Origin: Piezodorus guildinii
Lineage: Eukaryota; Arthropoda; Insecta; Hemiptera; Pentatomidae
DNA length: 64,000 bases
Reading direction: 5' to 3'
Assembly: GCA_023052935.1 (NCBI GenBank)
Contig: CM041294.1
Coordinates: 89,721,616 to 89,785,615, forward strand
The position numbers were made by a program, and so were the translations under genes. Under the pieces are notes generated by a model. The model did not search any database. It saw nothing but the letters and a program-made list of their open reading frames with translations, and had not been told where the DNA came from. Below are positions 21,559 to 32,311 of the stretch, piece after piece. Numbering within the stretch: position 1 is the first letter of the stretch; every line of letters begins with the position of its first letter.

Positions 21559-21561
<3 letters not shown>
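21180..21561 (+). pseudogene. Jockey ORF2 3' part, upstream of a nested insertion
   Basis: Decayed thumb of a Jockey element: LNYKRLIYMTIIRP, SSRVQFLQSKILLKILNA, KLILKDLNLPYVAD, RYHSFHDEL. The reading continues after the insertion at 22172 with SPRRLKRRLPRDLL, which matches the C-terminal RRLKRQWPRDVL of the intact ORF2 at 45845. A 12-bp duplication marks the interruption. Confidence 0.8.
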
Positions 21562-21594
<33 letters not shown>

Positions 21595-22159
21595 TCATTG
21601 AGCAATATTACAATCTGTCCAATTCAGGACATTTTTAATAGTGATAACGTACAACATTCATACTACATTCACACGATATATACAAAACTATAAATTTATA
21701 TAATAATAATAATAAAATATACATATATACAAAATAAAATCAATAAAAATATATACAATAGTCACTCATACCTATATACAATTCACAAGCATACAGCACG
21801 TGAGTGGAGAATCTAGCCAATGCTAGAACTCCAATATACATGTTATAAGAGGTCACGAGGCCACTGCCGTTTCAACCTTCTAGGTGGGTTGTATGGATGG
21901 GTGGGGCTGGATAGGGATTGAGCTAGAGGATTAGGATGATGAATGAGATTCTGGTGGAATTTGGAAAATTTGGATGGAATCAGGTCTGAAATAAAAGGAG
22001 CATTAAGTCGTGGTGCAAGGTATAGTTTGGAAACATAATAAGGAGCATTTACTATTGTACGGAGGACTTTGGATTGAAAGGATTGAATGCGTTTGATGTT
22101 AGTACGTTTAGCTGTCCCCCACAGTTCAAGTCCGTAGGTCCAGATGGGCTTCAGTATTG
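21562..22159 (-). mobile_element. 5'-truncated Jockey insertion with poly(A) tail
   Basis: Flanked by a perfect 12-bp target duplication, CATTCCTAATCT, at 21550-21561 and 22160-22171. On the minus strand it ends in about 31 A's. Its body matches the 3' end of the full-length element at 45333-46160, with an internal UTR deletion. It is therefore the same subfamily, inserted into an older, different Jockey copy. Confidence 0.93.
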
Positions 22160-22385
22160 CATTCCTAATCTAACTCTCTAGTTTCGAATCTTGCTTCCTC
22201 TTCGATGCCTGATAATTCTCCCAGGCGTCTGAAAAGAAGATTGCCCCGAGACCTACTAGTTTAGACTCTTAGAGTGCTGCCAATGGGTAGTGTCTCTACA
22301 TGTATTTTATGTCATTTTCTTAATTTCCATCACATTTACTTGATGTATATCTTTATACAGTTGTAAATATCAATAAATGTGTTGT
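22160..22385 (+). mobile_element. 3' end and tail of the older Jockey copy
   Basis: It resumes after the nested insertion with the last codons and the tail family words GAGTGCTGCCAATGGGTAGT and CTCTACATGTATTTTATG. It ends at AATAAATGTG. This is the clearest link between a Jockey ORF2 and the dispersed tail family. Confidence 0.8.
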
Positions 22386-22401
22386 TATTTTTTAAATATA
22401 A

Positions 22402-22505
22402 TTTCACTTACCTCTATTTTTTCATCTCTAACTGCATTTAAAATTCTTAGATCGATTTTAACAACGAAGGTAAGTGAAAGACGTGTGTTGCGCGCAACAT
22501 ATTTT
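22402..22505 (+). repeat. Miniature copy of the HINE-like repeat
   Basis: About 100 bp running from TTTCACTTACCTC to the 3' signature. The inverted pair TTTCACTTACCT and AGGTAAGTGAAA bounds it, and the 3' end has a perfect 14-bp palindrome, TGTTGCGCGCAACA (22486-22499). It may be the minimal form of the family. Confidence 0.75.
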
Positions 22506-23116
22506 TGCGTTATGGAAATAATTATTTCAGAATGATGTAGAATGAAGTCAAAATTTATAATTAGTTTCTATTGAAAACAATCTTTAAAAGAAGTAAAAAA
22601 TTTGTGTTCTTATTTCTAAAATAGAACGACCACCTGACACTTCCTTAAACGATAAAAAAATAATCTGGTTGATTCAGGTTGGGGAGTGAAACATTTTACT
22701 GTAAACACTTTCTGAAGATGACAGGGAGCTCGAAGGAGGAAATGAACTCAGCTACTTAACGACTGCTGTTCACTTCCTTACTACTTATTACATTTTCAAT
22801 TTACATAAACCTTAATATTCTTGTTTATTATGGAATTTAAGTTCTTTTGAAATGTTATTATCGTGAAAAATTATAAAATATAAGCTTTTTAAAAATTATC
22901 ATTTATTTTAGAACTGCATTTAAAAATACACTATGTAAATATAAATTCTACCTCACCAAATTTTTATGAAGAAACAAACGTGTACACAAACTACCCAATC
23001 ACAAAATTTGAAGTTAGAAAGCCTTGTGGCTATCTTGGGTTTGACGGCTTATAGATTTGTTTTGAATAAGGAACTCATGACCATTTTCGATGAATAACTT
23101 GAAAACTATAATTAGC
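22506..23116. other. Unassigned stretch
   Basis: AT-rich without a recognisable gene or repeat. Confidence 0.45.
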
Positions 23117-23357
23117 CACCTGTGCTATAGCTGCAAGCGTAATAGCCTTCTATGCGCAAGGTAGGTAGCACGTTCAAAACTGGCACATGCCGTCCTTTGG
23201 AGAAGATGTAAAAAGTGGTCCCGAGCCTGTGCGATATGAGCTACTCGTTAAAGATCCCTATCCTAATTAAACTTGGATAGGAAATATTTATGACCTCCAC
23301 TCTTGCATCGTTCGATTAGCCACAGTAGCATACAATGACATTTAATAAATAAACAAA
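23117..23357 (+). mobile_element. SINE-1 copy (tRNA-derived)
   Basis: The head CACCTGTGCTATAGCTGC is followed by a weakened B-box region (CGTTCAAAAC), the body (GGTCCCGAGCCTGTGCGAT, CTCGTTAAAGATCCCTATCC) and the tail GACATTTAATAAATAAAC. Confidence 0.85.
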
Positions 23358-23414
23358 CATTTTTAAATTTATCATTTTCTTCAACTATTTATTCAAACGT
23401 TTTTTTTAAATGTA

Positions 23415-24366
23415 TTGGGTTGTGTCACATGAAATGTCCGTTTTCAAGATTAAGGATTTTTATTAGAAATACGATATAAAAAAAAAAGGTAATTTTATTC
23501 GTATAAGTATTTACAAATTATCCGTAAACGTATTTACCTTCTTTTTTTACACATTTTTCCCAACTTGACACCAACTTTTTTATCCCCGAACTGAACAACT
23601 CTGAGCTTTGAAGTGAAACAAAATCTGAAAACGCACATTTCACTTGATCATCATTTTCAAAAAGTTTTCCTTTGACGAAGTTGTCTAAATTCCTCAACAG
23701 GTGGTAATCTGTTAGAGACGAGTCGGGAGAATATGGTGGGTGCGGAAGAACTTCGTAGCCCAGTTCTTTCAATTTTTGCACGGTATGTTTTGAAACATGG
23801 GGTCTTGCTGCCGCTCAGTGAGATCATGAGGTACCAATTTTTCGAGCTTTTTTACTTTCCCAATACACTTTAAATGTCTGGAAACGGTAGATGCACTTGC
23901 ATTTAGCTGTGCTTAGATTCCTTTAACTGTTTGGTAGAGGTTTCTTTCTACTGTATGTTTGAGGACATCGTTGTGTATTACGGACGGAGGTCTTCCTCGG
24001 GGCAAGTTTTCCAAGTCGGTATCCCCAGTTAAAAACTTAGCAAACCAACGGCGAATGGTCCGTTCATTAACACTCCCTTCGCCAAACGCCTTACAAATAT
24101 TTCTAGCGGCCTCAGCTGCTGAATGGCCGAGTTAAAACTCGTACAAAAATATTACTCGAAAATCGCGTGTTTCCATGTTCATATTTGGAGGTATACTAAA
24201 AAGTGGGTAATTGATTGGGAATCTAATGTTTATAATAAAAAGGTAAAGGATTAGTAACTGTTTACTTTAAATACGTAAACATTCGGAAGAAAACAACAGA
24301 GACCTGCAAAATCCTTTATGTATTTCAGAAACTATAAAAACGGACATTTCATGCGAAACAACCCAA
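23415..24366 (-). mobile_element. mariner-type DNA transposon with internal deletion
   Basis: A 952-bp element with TIRs beginning TTGGGTTGT at both ends. The outer ~30 bp match except for a few bases (shared ATGAAATGTCCGTTTT). TA dinucleotides flank it (23413-23414, 24367-24368). Transposase fragments lie on the minus strand. Full mariners are about 1.3 kb, so some 0.35 kb is lost. Confidence 0.93.
23518..24200 (-). pseudogene. mariner transposase, internally deleted
   Basis: The N-terminal DNA-binding half is readable at about 23830-24135: AAEAARNICKAFGEGSVNER, TIRRWFAKFLTGDTDLEN, RGRPPSV, STVSRHLKCIGKVKKLEKLV and PHDLTE, with a stop at GI*AQL. It then jumps to the C-terminal part at 23518-23781: LKELGYEVLPHPPYSPD, then TDYHLLRNLDNFVKGKLF. 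The middle, holding the first two catalytic aspartates of the DD34D triad, is gone. The third aspartate region remains. It cannot be active. Confidence 0.92.
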
Positions 24367-24570
24367 TATCTATGATGTAACTCATGGCAAACTGGTTATA
24401 TTGCTTGATTATTTTCAATAATTAACATTATGTAATCGAGCAAGAAAGAAAAATACGTGCTTGAAATTTGAGATCTCACGTTTCAAGATACGTAAAACCC
24501 AAATAACGAATAAAAAATATGCGTCTGTCCGTCTACTGGACTGATTCTTATTTTTAATTGTTTGTTTGAT

Positions 24571-24848
24571 TATTTATTTAACGTCACTTTATACTACTGT
24601 GGCTGATCGGACTATACTATTGTGGTAGTCCTAAATTTGGCCTATCCAGGTTTAATCAGGATAGGGATCTTTAACAAGTACCTCACATCGCACAGGCTCA
24701 GAACCACCTTTCCACGTCCCCTCCAAAGGATATGCATAACTAAGGATTTTTTTACTCCCATATAAAAATCCTAGGACCATCTTCAGTTTTGAACCCTTGA
24801 TCTTGAGTATAGAAAGCTGTTATGCTAGCCGCAACGCTACAGGTGACC
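24571..24848 (-). mobile_element. SINE-1 copy (tRNA-derived)
   Basis: Near full-length minus-strand copy. The tail TTTATTTAACGTCACTTTAT is at the left; the body and tRNA-like head end near 24848 with TAGCGTTGCGGCTAGC on the minus strand. Together with 120 bp of flank it is duplicated at 26292. Confidence 0.9.
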
Positions 24849-25212
24849 CCTCGCTTACTTAGCGAAATATAAATTTCTGGATAAAAAAAGGATAATAATA
24901 GTAATTAAAAAAAAAATGATTTTTTGTAAACTCTTTGAGTGGTTTCTGGAAAAAAAAAGTTTAAACAAAAAAAAACGAACTATTCTCATATAAAAAGAGT
25001 ATATATTAAACTCCAAAAAAAGAAGTAAAAGTTGTTTATGGATTTCAGAGCGTTTGCTGATTATTATTAGCTGGAGCATCAACTCCAATTTCGAAGCATT
25101 CCAATGTCCATTAACCATTCTGAATTAAATTTATATGCAGAATATAAGAGAAAATCGATTTATATTAGTACATGCATAGTAAAATTCAATAGAAAATTAG
25201 CTAAAATATACC
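24849..25212. other. Flank of the duplicated SINE; AT-rich
   Basis: 24862-24965 is repeated at 26580-26680, so it belongs to a duplicated segment. The rest has no recognisable feature. Confidence 0.6.
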
Positions 25213-26067
25213 AAAACATCTGGTGAGGGCAACGCACGACTTTCACTAGCGTCTGTATTTAAAATTGACTAATGAAGTTTTGAATACAGTAAGTCATGAA
25301 AGTAAGTGAAACTAATAAAGAATTAATTAAAGAATTGAATTTCTATAGAAATATTTGTTTTATTTAAAAAATATGTATATGTTATTATCTATAACAAACA
25401 GTTAGTTTTATCAGCTTCCATCACAATTTTTTTTTTTTTCTACATGCTTGTTGATAATAAATAATAGCTCTCCAGAGGTATATTACTGTTCTTATGTTCA
25501 AAAACAAAAAATGTCATTTAACAAATTTGTTTGCAGCCTTCTCCTTTAGTTAGATATCGAATTCGTTTAACTTATATATTAACTTGTTTTTTATTTATTA
25601 TTACAAGTTGATATGGTTATTTTTATAGAATCTACAAAATCAAAGGTACTTTAGAGGAAGAAAAATTAAATTATCGCCATTTAAGCCCCGTCAGACTAAT
25701 TAGAATAAAACCTACATTATACCAAAGCCTATTAAATTTTACATCGATATATTTAATCAAAATATTGTTAGTCGTTTTTGAGAAAATCATAAAAAAGTGC
25801 AAAATGTATGATATAAAGTAGCTCTTCTTATAAGCTGATTTTGATGATAAAGTTGCTGTAACATCTCTGGCGTATAGTTCTCTTAAATATAAAATTTCAT
25901 TTTCATAAAGCGTTCTCGCTGGAGTTACCACACACTGGCCTTTTTTCGGGACTTGGTTATTTGGACTCAGAACTTAAACGTGTATTACAGTTAAAAACTG
26001 GAATTCGAAAATTTTCACGATCGCAATACTTTCCTTTAGTATATATTTCCTATATAGGTAAGTGAAG
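25213..26067 (-). repeat. Copy of the HINE-like dispersed repeat
   Basis: Minus-strand copy from CATCTGGTGAGGGCAACGCA to TATATAGGTAAGTGAAG. Internal words are in family order. Near full length, without the CA tract. Confidence 0.85.
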
Positions 26068-26105
26068 GGCGGGATAGCGCGCGTTGCCTAGCAACACAGA
26101 ACTTT

Positions 26106-26277
26106 TTATTTTCGCGCTGGAGTGACCTCACACAGAGACACACACTTACAGAATTTTTTGCGGGATTTCGTTCTTTTGACTCAGGGGACTCTAAAGAGTT
26201 GCCAACTCGAATTCGAAAGCTCTCATGATCGCAATACTTTTCCTTACTATTTATTTCATATGTAGGTTAGTGAAAGT
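26106..26277 (-). repeat. 5' part of the HINE-like repeat
   Basis: Minus-strand fragment from TTTTCGCGCTGGAGTGACC to GGTTAGTGAAAG, next to the preceding copy. It has a short CA tract at the usual position. Confidence 0.75.
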
Positions 26278-26291
26278 AAAAAAACAAAATG

Positions 26292-26578
26292 TAATTTATT
26301 TATTTAACGTCACTTTATGCTACTGTGGCTGATCGGACGATGCTACAGTAGGAGTCATAAATTTTGCCTATCCAGTTTTAATCAGGATAGGGATCTTTAA
26401 CAAGTACCTCACATCGCACAGGCTCAGAACCACCTTTCCACGTTCCCTCCAAAGGATATGCATAACTAAGGATTTTTTACTCCCATTTAAAAATCGTAGG
26501 ACCGACCATCTTCAGTTTTGAATCCTTGATCTTGAGTATAGAAAGCTGTTATGCTAGCCACAACGCTACAGGTTACCC
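26292..26578 (-). mobile_element. SINE-1 copy, part of a local duplication
   Basis: Nearly identical to 24571-24848 and followed by the same non-SINE flank, so it is a duplicate of that locus and not an independent insertion. Confidence 0.9.
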
Positions 26579-26680
26579 TGTAAATTTCTGGAGAAAAAAA
26601 GGATAATATTAGTAATTAAAAAAAAAATGATTTTTTGTAAACTTTTTGAACGGTTGCTGGAAAAAAAAAAAGTTGTATTA

Positions 26681-27199
26681 TTAATTTCTTTTAAATTGAT
26701 AAGAACGCAGGGTGAATAGAGTATTCATAACAAAATTATTTTATTTTGTTGTAAGATATAACACTTCTTGCTTCCCTCTGTAACCCCCACATCTGGTAAC
26801 AAAGCAGAGTTGGTAGAGATCGCTGGGAAGCTGAATTTAGTGCTATAGACCATAAAGTGTAGGAAGTCCTAAAAGTGTGGGCTTGAAATCGTTTAGGCAT
26901 GTAAGTAGGCTACAACTGACTAATGATAGTAACCATTCATAGAAATAACAAATTGTTGTTGTATGTTAATGAGCGTCAATACTATAGGTCTATATATGAA
27001 TAGGTTTCGTAAGATGAATGATTCTTTAGGAACCAAAAAGATGGTGAATACTGCAATATTTTGTGTTATTACTTTAACTTATTTATAAATGAAGGAAATA
27101 AATATATGGGATAGGAAAACATATATTGTGATTGTGAAAATTTACGAATTTTAGTGATCGATGGAAATATTGTTGGCGTGAAATTGTTTTCCCGCTCAA
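26681..27199. other. Unassigned stretch
   Basis: No gene or named repeat is seen. Confidence 0.45.
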
Positions 27200-27545
27200 A
27201 CAAGGTGAGTGTCCAACAATGTATTTCGAGGATATACCCATTCTAGCTTCAGAAGAAATACGATATTTGGGACTGTACTTAGATAAAAGACTGACATTGA
27301 GGACCCACATTAGACTTAAGAGAAAATAGCTGAACAGGCGATTTGGAATCTTATTGAGGCTACTTGAAAAACGATCAAAATTATCCTTGAACTCCAAAAT
27401 GACTATTTACAAAGTACTTATCAAACCATTATGGACATAAGGAATAGAGCTATAGGGCTCTGCCAAAACTTCCAACATCTAAATAATTCAATCGAAAACA
27501 GAAAAGACCTTAAAATATTGAAATCTGGCATATCCTTCGAAACAG
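27200..27545 (+). pseudogene. Jockey RT thumb remnant
   Basis: Translation: CPTMYFEDIPILASEEIRYL followed by GLYLDKRLTLRTHIRLKRK, then LNRRFGILLRLLEKRSKLSL and KMTIYKVLIKPLWT. It aligns well with the thumb of the intact ORF2 at 45845. Two stops are present. Confidence 0.85.
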
Positions 27546-27577
27546 TAAAAATATAAAAAAAAATCTAAATGTTCTTT

Positions 27578-28440
27578 CTTTCACTTACTATATATGAAAT
27601 ATATTAGTAAGGGAAAGTATTGCGGTCGTGAAAATATGCGAGTTTTAGTTTTGAACAGAAACACATTTACTCCTGAGCCCAAATAACCAATTTCCACAAA
27701 AAGGTCTGTGTGTGTGTTTGTGGTAAGTCTAGCTCGGAAACAATAAGTTGTAGGTATAAAACTGAAATTTCATATTTTAAAAAGCGTTCATCCCCGAGAT
27801 ATTTTTTCCAATTTTTCCAGTAAAATCGGCTAACGAGAAGAGCCACTCTTTTACAATTTCCCCGAAAACATCTTTAACGATTTTGACTAAACTTCCTATA
27901 TCGATGTAAAATTTAATTATCTTTAATATGATGTAGGTTTAATTCTCATTAAAATAGTTAAAAAGAGCTTAAATGCCGAATTTATTAAATTTCTTCCTCT
28001 AAAGTACCTTTTTGAATATTCTAAAAATATAACCATATCGTATTGTTAGCATTGATGAAAAAAGATAAATATATTAGTTAAACGAATTCAATTTACAACT
28101 GAAGGAGGAAAGAGTAAAAATATATATATATTTTTAAATAAGACAGCAACATAGATGTATTATATACCATTAGAAAGCTAAAGATTTTAGAAAAAAATAT
28201 CTTATGCTCAAATTTGTAAAATGTTAAGGAGAGGGATGAAAATCGCATAAAATAGCTGATTTTTGTAGATAAGAATTTTATATTCTTAAATTATTCAATC
28301 ATATATAAAAAATAAAAAATATGTTTCTAGCGAAATTAAATATCATTCCATAAATCTTTTTGAACTCTATTTAATACTGATTTAATTGTTTCAAAAAACC
28401 ATGTGAAGTAAAAGTCGTGTGTTGCCCGCACCAGATTTTT
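27578..28440 (+). repeat. Copy of the HINE-like dispersed repeat
   Basis: From CTTTCACTTACTATATATG to GTCGTGTGTTGCCCGCACCA, near full length. The TG tract is short here (TGTGTGTGTTTG). Confidence 0.88.
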
Positions 28441-28514
28441 AACTTTTTTAACCTTTATTTATACGTTCATAAATTGATTTTAACATCGAAAATGAGTTTA
28501 TTTTTTTTTATTTT

Positions 28515-29059
28515 TTTGTTTACTTATTTTACATGGGGTCTGTTTTATTTATAAATGATCTTAGTGCATACACCATTTACTGAGATTTATTTTTGTTCCT
28601 AGAGAAGCGTGTGACGCTTGAGAACTTTTTTAGAATTTAAGAGACCTAATTTCTAGAATATAAGTTAATAAAGTGACCTATTTATAGAATATAAGTGATC
28701 TAATTTCGATTTTTAAAAGATTTAAAATAGAAAAAGTTATTTAATTATTTCAAAGTGTTCGACATTGAAAATATTATTTCGTTTCCATTTCAACATATGG
28801 GATGAATGAGAACACTTTGAAATTATTATTAAATAACTTTTTCTATTTTAAATCTTTTACAAATCGAAATTGGATAACTTATATTCTATAAAAGGTCACT
28901 TTATTCACTTATATTCTAGAAATTAGGTCTCGCTTAGTCTAAAAAAAGTTTTAAAGCGTCACACGCTTCTCTAGGAAGAAAAAGAAATCTCAGTAAATGG
29001 TGTATGCACTAAGATCATTTATAAATGAAACAGACCCCAAGTACAATAAGTAAACAAAC
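28515..29059. mobile_element. Foldback element (long inverted repeat)
   Basis: Arms 28515-28760 and 28810-29059 are reverse complements over about 245 bp with some mismatches. They include matching ends (GTTTACTTATT / AATAAGTAAAC) and shared words such as AATGATCTTAGTGCATACAC. The spacer is 49 bp. No coding region and no clear target duplication. Confidence 0.88.
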
Positions 29060-29102
29060 AAAATCGTTCCTATTCAACCCTATTGTAAGGTGTATAGGAA
29101 CA

Positions 29103-29105
<3 letters not shown>

Positions 29106-29157
<52 letters not shown>
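29106..29157. repeat. AT microsatellite
   Basis: Uninterrupted alternating AT, about 26 units. Confidence 0.95.
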
Positions 29158-29158
<1 letters not shown>

Positions 29159-29159
29159 T

Positions 29160-29566
29160 CCTTTTGTATACAGACGATAAGGCATAAGATCTATATCTAT
29201 GAATATGGGCAACGGACACACCTATTAGGAGACGCCTTGCGTTCCACTCAAGACGGCAAGGGCAGGTCCAGCCTCAGCTAACTAGAGCATGACAGAGCCT
29301 TGGTCCATGATTGATCTTCCATCCATCATGCCACGCCACGCTACCGATCCCAATCCCTCTTCACGGCATTCTTTCGGTTATTCTTTTCAATTATGGAGTT
29401 CGTAATCGATCGAAGAAAAAAAAAAAAAATGAACTAACCCGTTACTACAAACTTAGAGGTATATTTATTTATTGGATTATTTTCAATGATAATCCTTAGT
29501 AATCGACCAAAAAAGTAAAATAACTCATTCAAAAGTGGAATCCGAATAACTTATAAAAATATTGTG
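29160..29566. other. Unassigned, GC-richer patch
   Basis: 29210-29400 is clearly less AT-rich than its surroundings but has no recognisable domain in any frame. Possibly an old repeat. Confidence 0.4.
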
Positions 29567-29577
29567 AAGAATAAATT

Positions 29578-29750
29578 AAAAGAAGATGGTCCCGAGATCT
29601 TCTAGTTTAGGTTATATTTAGAGTGCTGCCAATGGGTGGTGTCTCTACATGTATTTCATGTCAATTTACCAAATGTCCATCACATTTACTTGATGTATTT
29701 TGTATACAGTTGTAAATATCAATAAATATGTTTAAAATGAAGAAAAAAAA
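29578..29750 (+). mobile_element. Very short Jockey tail insertion
   Basis: A 173-bp insertion flanked by an 11-bp duplication, AAGAATAAATT (29567-29577 and 29751-29761), ending in an A-rich tail. It holds only the tail family: GAAGATGGTCCCGAGATCTT, GAGTGCTGCCAATGGGTGGT and AATAAATATG. Confidence 0.85.
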
Positions 29751-29856
29751 AAGAATAAATTGCTGAATTATTGAATTCAAATTACTTATCACACACTACA
29801 GACATGTCCTAAATGCCAGCCTGCGTCACTCATTCTGATATTTATCCTGTATACAA

Positions 29857-29858
<2 letters not shown>

Positions 29859-29914
<56 letters not shown>
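29859..29914. repeat. AT microsatellite
   Basis: Alternating AT, about 27 units. Confidence 0.95.
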
Positions 29915-29922
<8 letters not shown>

Positions 29923-30208
29923 TCTTTATTGCCTTTTGATTTTGTCAATATCTGTTTCTTAATGTGTACTTTGTTATGTTTCTTTGTAATTGCTTATAAC
30001 GTAATTCAATCTTGTACTTACTTGTCTTAATTTTATATCTTGTATATATGAATCTGTATTCTTTATTGCTTTTGGTTTAGTCAATTACTGTTCATTACTG
30101 AGTACTGTTTTACTGTTTCTTATAATTATTTTTTTGTATTAATTAGGTATTATATAATTTAATTTTGTATTCGCATGCCTTAATTTTATATCTTGTATAT
30201 ATGTATAT
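29915..30208 (+). repeat. Diverged tandem array, ~150-bp units (first two units)
   Basis: Two units share TTCTTTATTGC, AGTCAATTACTGTT and CTTAATTTTATATCTTGTAT in the same order. A third unit is at 31343-31469 and a partial fourth at 32443-32520; other elements have split the array. Confidence 0.7.
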
Positions 30209-31342
30209 GGGTCAATCCATTTGAAATCGTCCAATTTTTATTAATTTTGGCGCTCGACATTTTTAATTAATTTTATTCTGTCGTACTTATTATAAAGAGG
30301 TATAATCTGTATGAGTTTCATGGTTTTTCACTCAGCCCTTTTTGAGATATTTTACTATAAATATTACTGAGCTGGGAAATAATCCTTCTTTAAAAATTTA
30401 TATTGAAAAAAGATATAGCCTAAACGCTCAAACTTTCTAATACAAGTAGTGCAATGGTAATGCTATATAAGGAAAAATAATAAAGCGCGAAAACCATTTC
30501 TAACCTCCCTTGTCGTAGGGCGCCAAAGGTTTCAGTTGTAATTTGTGGATATTCTTTTTAACTATTTTCTTGGCTACTTAGGTGATGTGTTGCAAGGACT
30601 AAAATTATATAAAATCCTCTCATCATCCTTCTAGTTTTTTTTTTTTTTGGTTCCTTAATATGCAAAATTACCGGAGTTAATATTATTTAAAGAAAACGTT
30701 ATTTTAGCAGTTAATAGAATTTCATAACTTCGGAACCAGCTTAGTCTCAAAGACCAAATTTATATTACTTAAACATAGATAGATAGGTATAGATAGGTAA
30801 TCTGTATTAGTTCCATAATTTTTCACCCAGTCCTTTTTGAGATATTCAATTTTTGCCAATTTTGAAAATTCATGTTCAAAAAAGGATTAAGTTCTCAAGA
30901 TCGAAATTTTTACAGGAAGTAGGACTATGACTAAGCTATAAAGGAAAAAAATAATCAAAGGTGAGTTTCTTTCCTTTATATACTTTTACCGGGCGAAAAG
31001 TCTCGTTTTTTTTTGTTTTTTTTTGGAGAATTTGTTTAACAACTTTCTTCACTATTTAGGGAATGAGTCATAAGGACAAAAAATACAAAGCACGTCCTTA
31101 TCTTATTGTTAATTTTTATTTTGATTTAATATATAAAAAATTACAGGAATTAGAAAGATTTTCCCATCATATGTTTTTCCTCGTGAAGCTGACTTAAAAC
31201 GGCTGCAACATCATAAGTATTGGCTAGAAAAAAAATTTTATTTATAGTTTTATATCCACGAAAGGGTATAGAATAACTGGTAAAAAGTCACGAAAATCAA
31301 AAATGTCGAGCACGGTCTTGACGTTTTCGAATGGATTGACCC
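30209..31342. mobile_element. Non-autonomous DNA transposon with TIRs
   Basis: 1134 bp bounded by TIRs GGGTCAATCCATTYGAAA (about 23 bp with 2 mismatches) and flanked by ATAT at 30205-30208 and 31343-31346, a possible 4-bp target duplication. It sits between two units of a tandem array. Inside, two diverged direct modules occur (about 30300-30610 and 30810-31120), each with a TTTTTCAC(T/C)CAG(C/T)CCTTTTTGA-like word (split here over two parts). No transposase is present. The superfamily is not assigned. Confidence 0.82.
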
Positions 31343-31469
31343 ATATTTATTTCTTATATCTTTTTAACTTAGTCAATTACTACTTCATACTGTGTACTGT
31401 TTCTTTATAATTGAATTATTATATTCCTTATGTATTATATTGTTCCTTTACTGTGTATTGTATTAATAA
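31343..31469 (+). repeat. Diverged tandem array, third unit
   Basis: It resumes the array after the TIR element (CTTAGTCAATTACTACTTCA, TGTGTACTGTTTCTTTATAA). Confidence 0.65.
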
Positions 31470-32228
31470 AAAAATCTGGTGTGGGCCACACACGACTTTC
31501 ACTTAACTCCATTTTTAAAATCAATCAAAGAATTTTCAAAAACAGATTGAGATAAAAATGAGTGAAACTATTAAAGAATTAATTAAATTAAATTTCAGTA
31601 GAAACATGTGTTTCATTAAAAAATCTATTATATTATTATCTAAAATAATCAGTTAGTTTTATGTTCATTACATCACTCTCTATTAACTTTTAAAAGCTTG
31701 GGTATGAGATAATATTGTTTCTGAAATGTTTATCTTTCCAACGGTATATCATACATGTATATTACTGCTCTTATGTTCAAAAACGATAAATTGCATTAAA
31801 AAAATATTTTTTCTGTTTTCTCTTTAGTTGGGTATCGAAGTTATTCAATTTATATATTTACCTGTTTTTCATCAGCGTTAACAAGATAATATAGTTATTT
31901 TTATTGAATCTACTAAATTAAAGGTACTTTAGGGGAAGAAATATCGGCATTTAAGCCCTGTCAGACCATTTTAATCAAAATAAAACCTACATAATATTAA
32001 AGCCCATTAAATTTTACATCGATATAGCGAGTTTAATCAAAATCGTCGGAACCGTTTTCGAGAACATCGAAAAAAGGTGCAAAATGCATTGTATAAAGTG
32101 CCTCTTCTGGAAAGCTCATTTTGATGAAAAAGGTTTTGTAACGTTTCGGGCATATCTTTGTCTTAAATATGAAATTTCAGTTTCATAAGACTTACCGTTA
32201 CCGCCCGGGAGTTACCACACACACACAC

Positions 32229-32311
<83 letters not shown>

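Noticed and set aside
27083..27397. 104-codon minus-strand frame
   Set aside because: It runs antisense through a recognisable plus-strand Jockey thumb remnant.
29015..29281. Open frames rich in alternating Ile/Tyr
   Set aside because: They are translations of the AT microsatellite.
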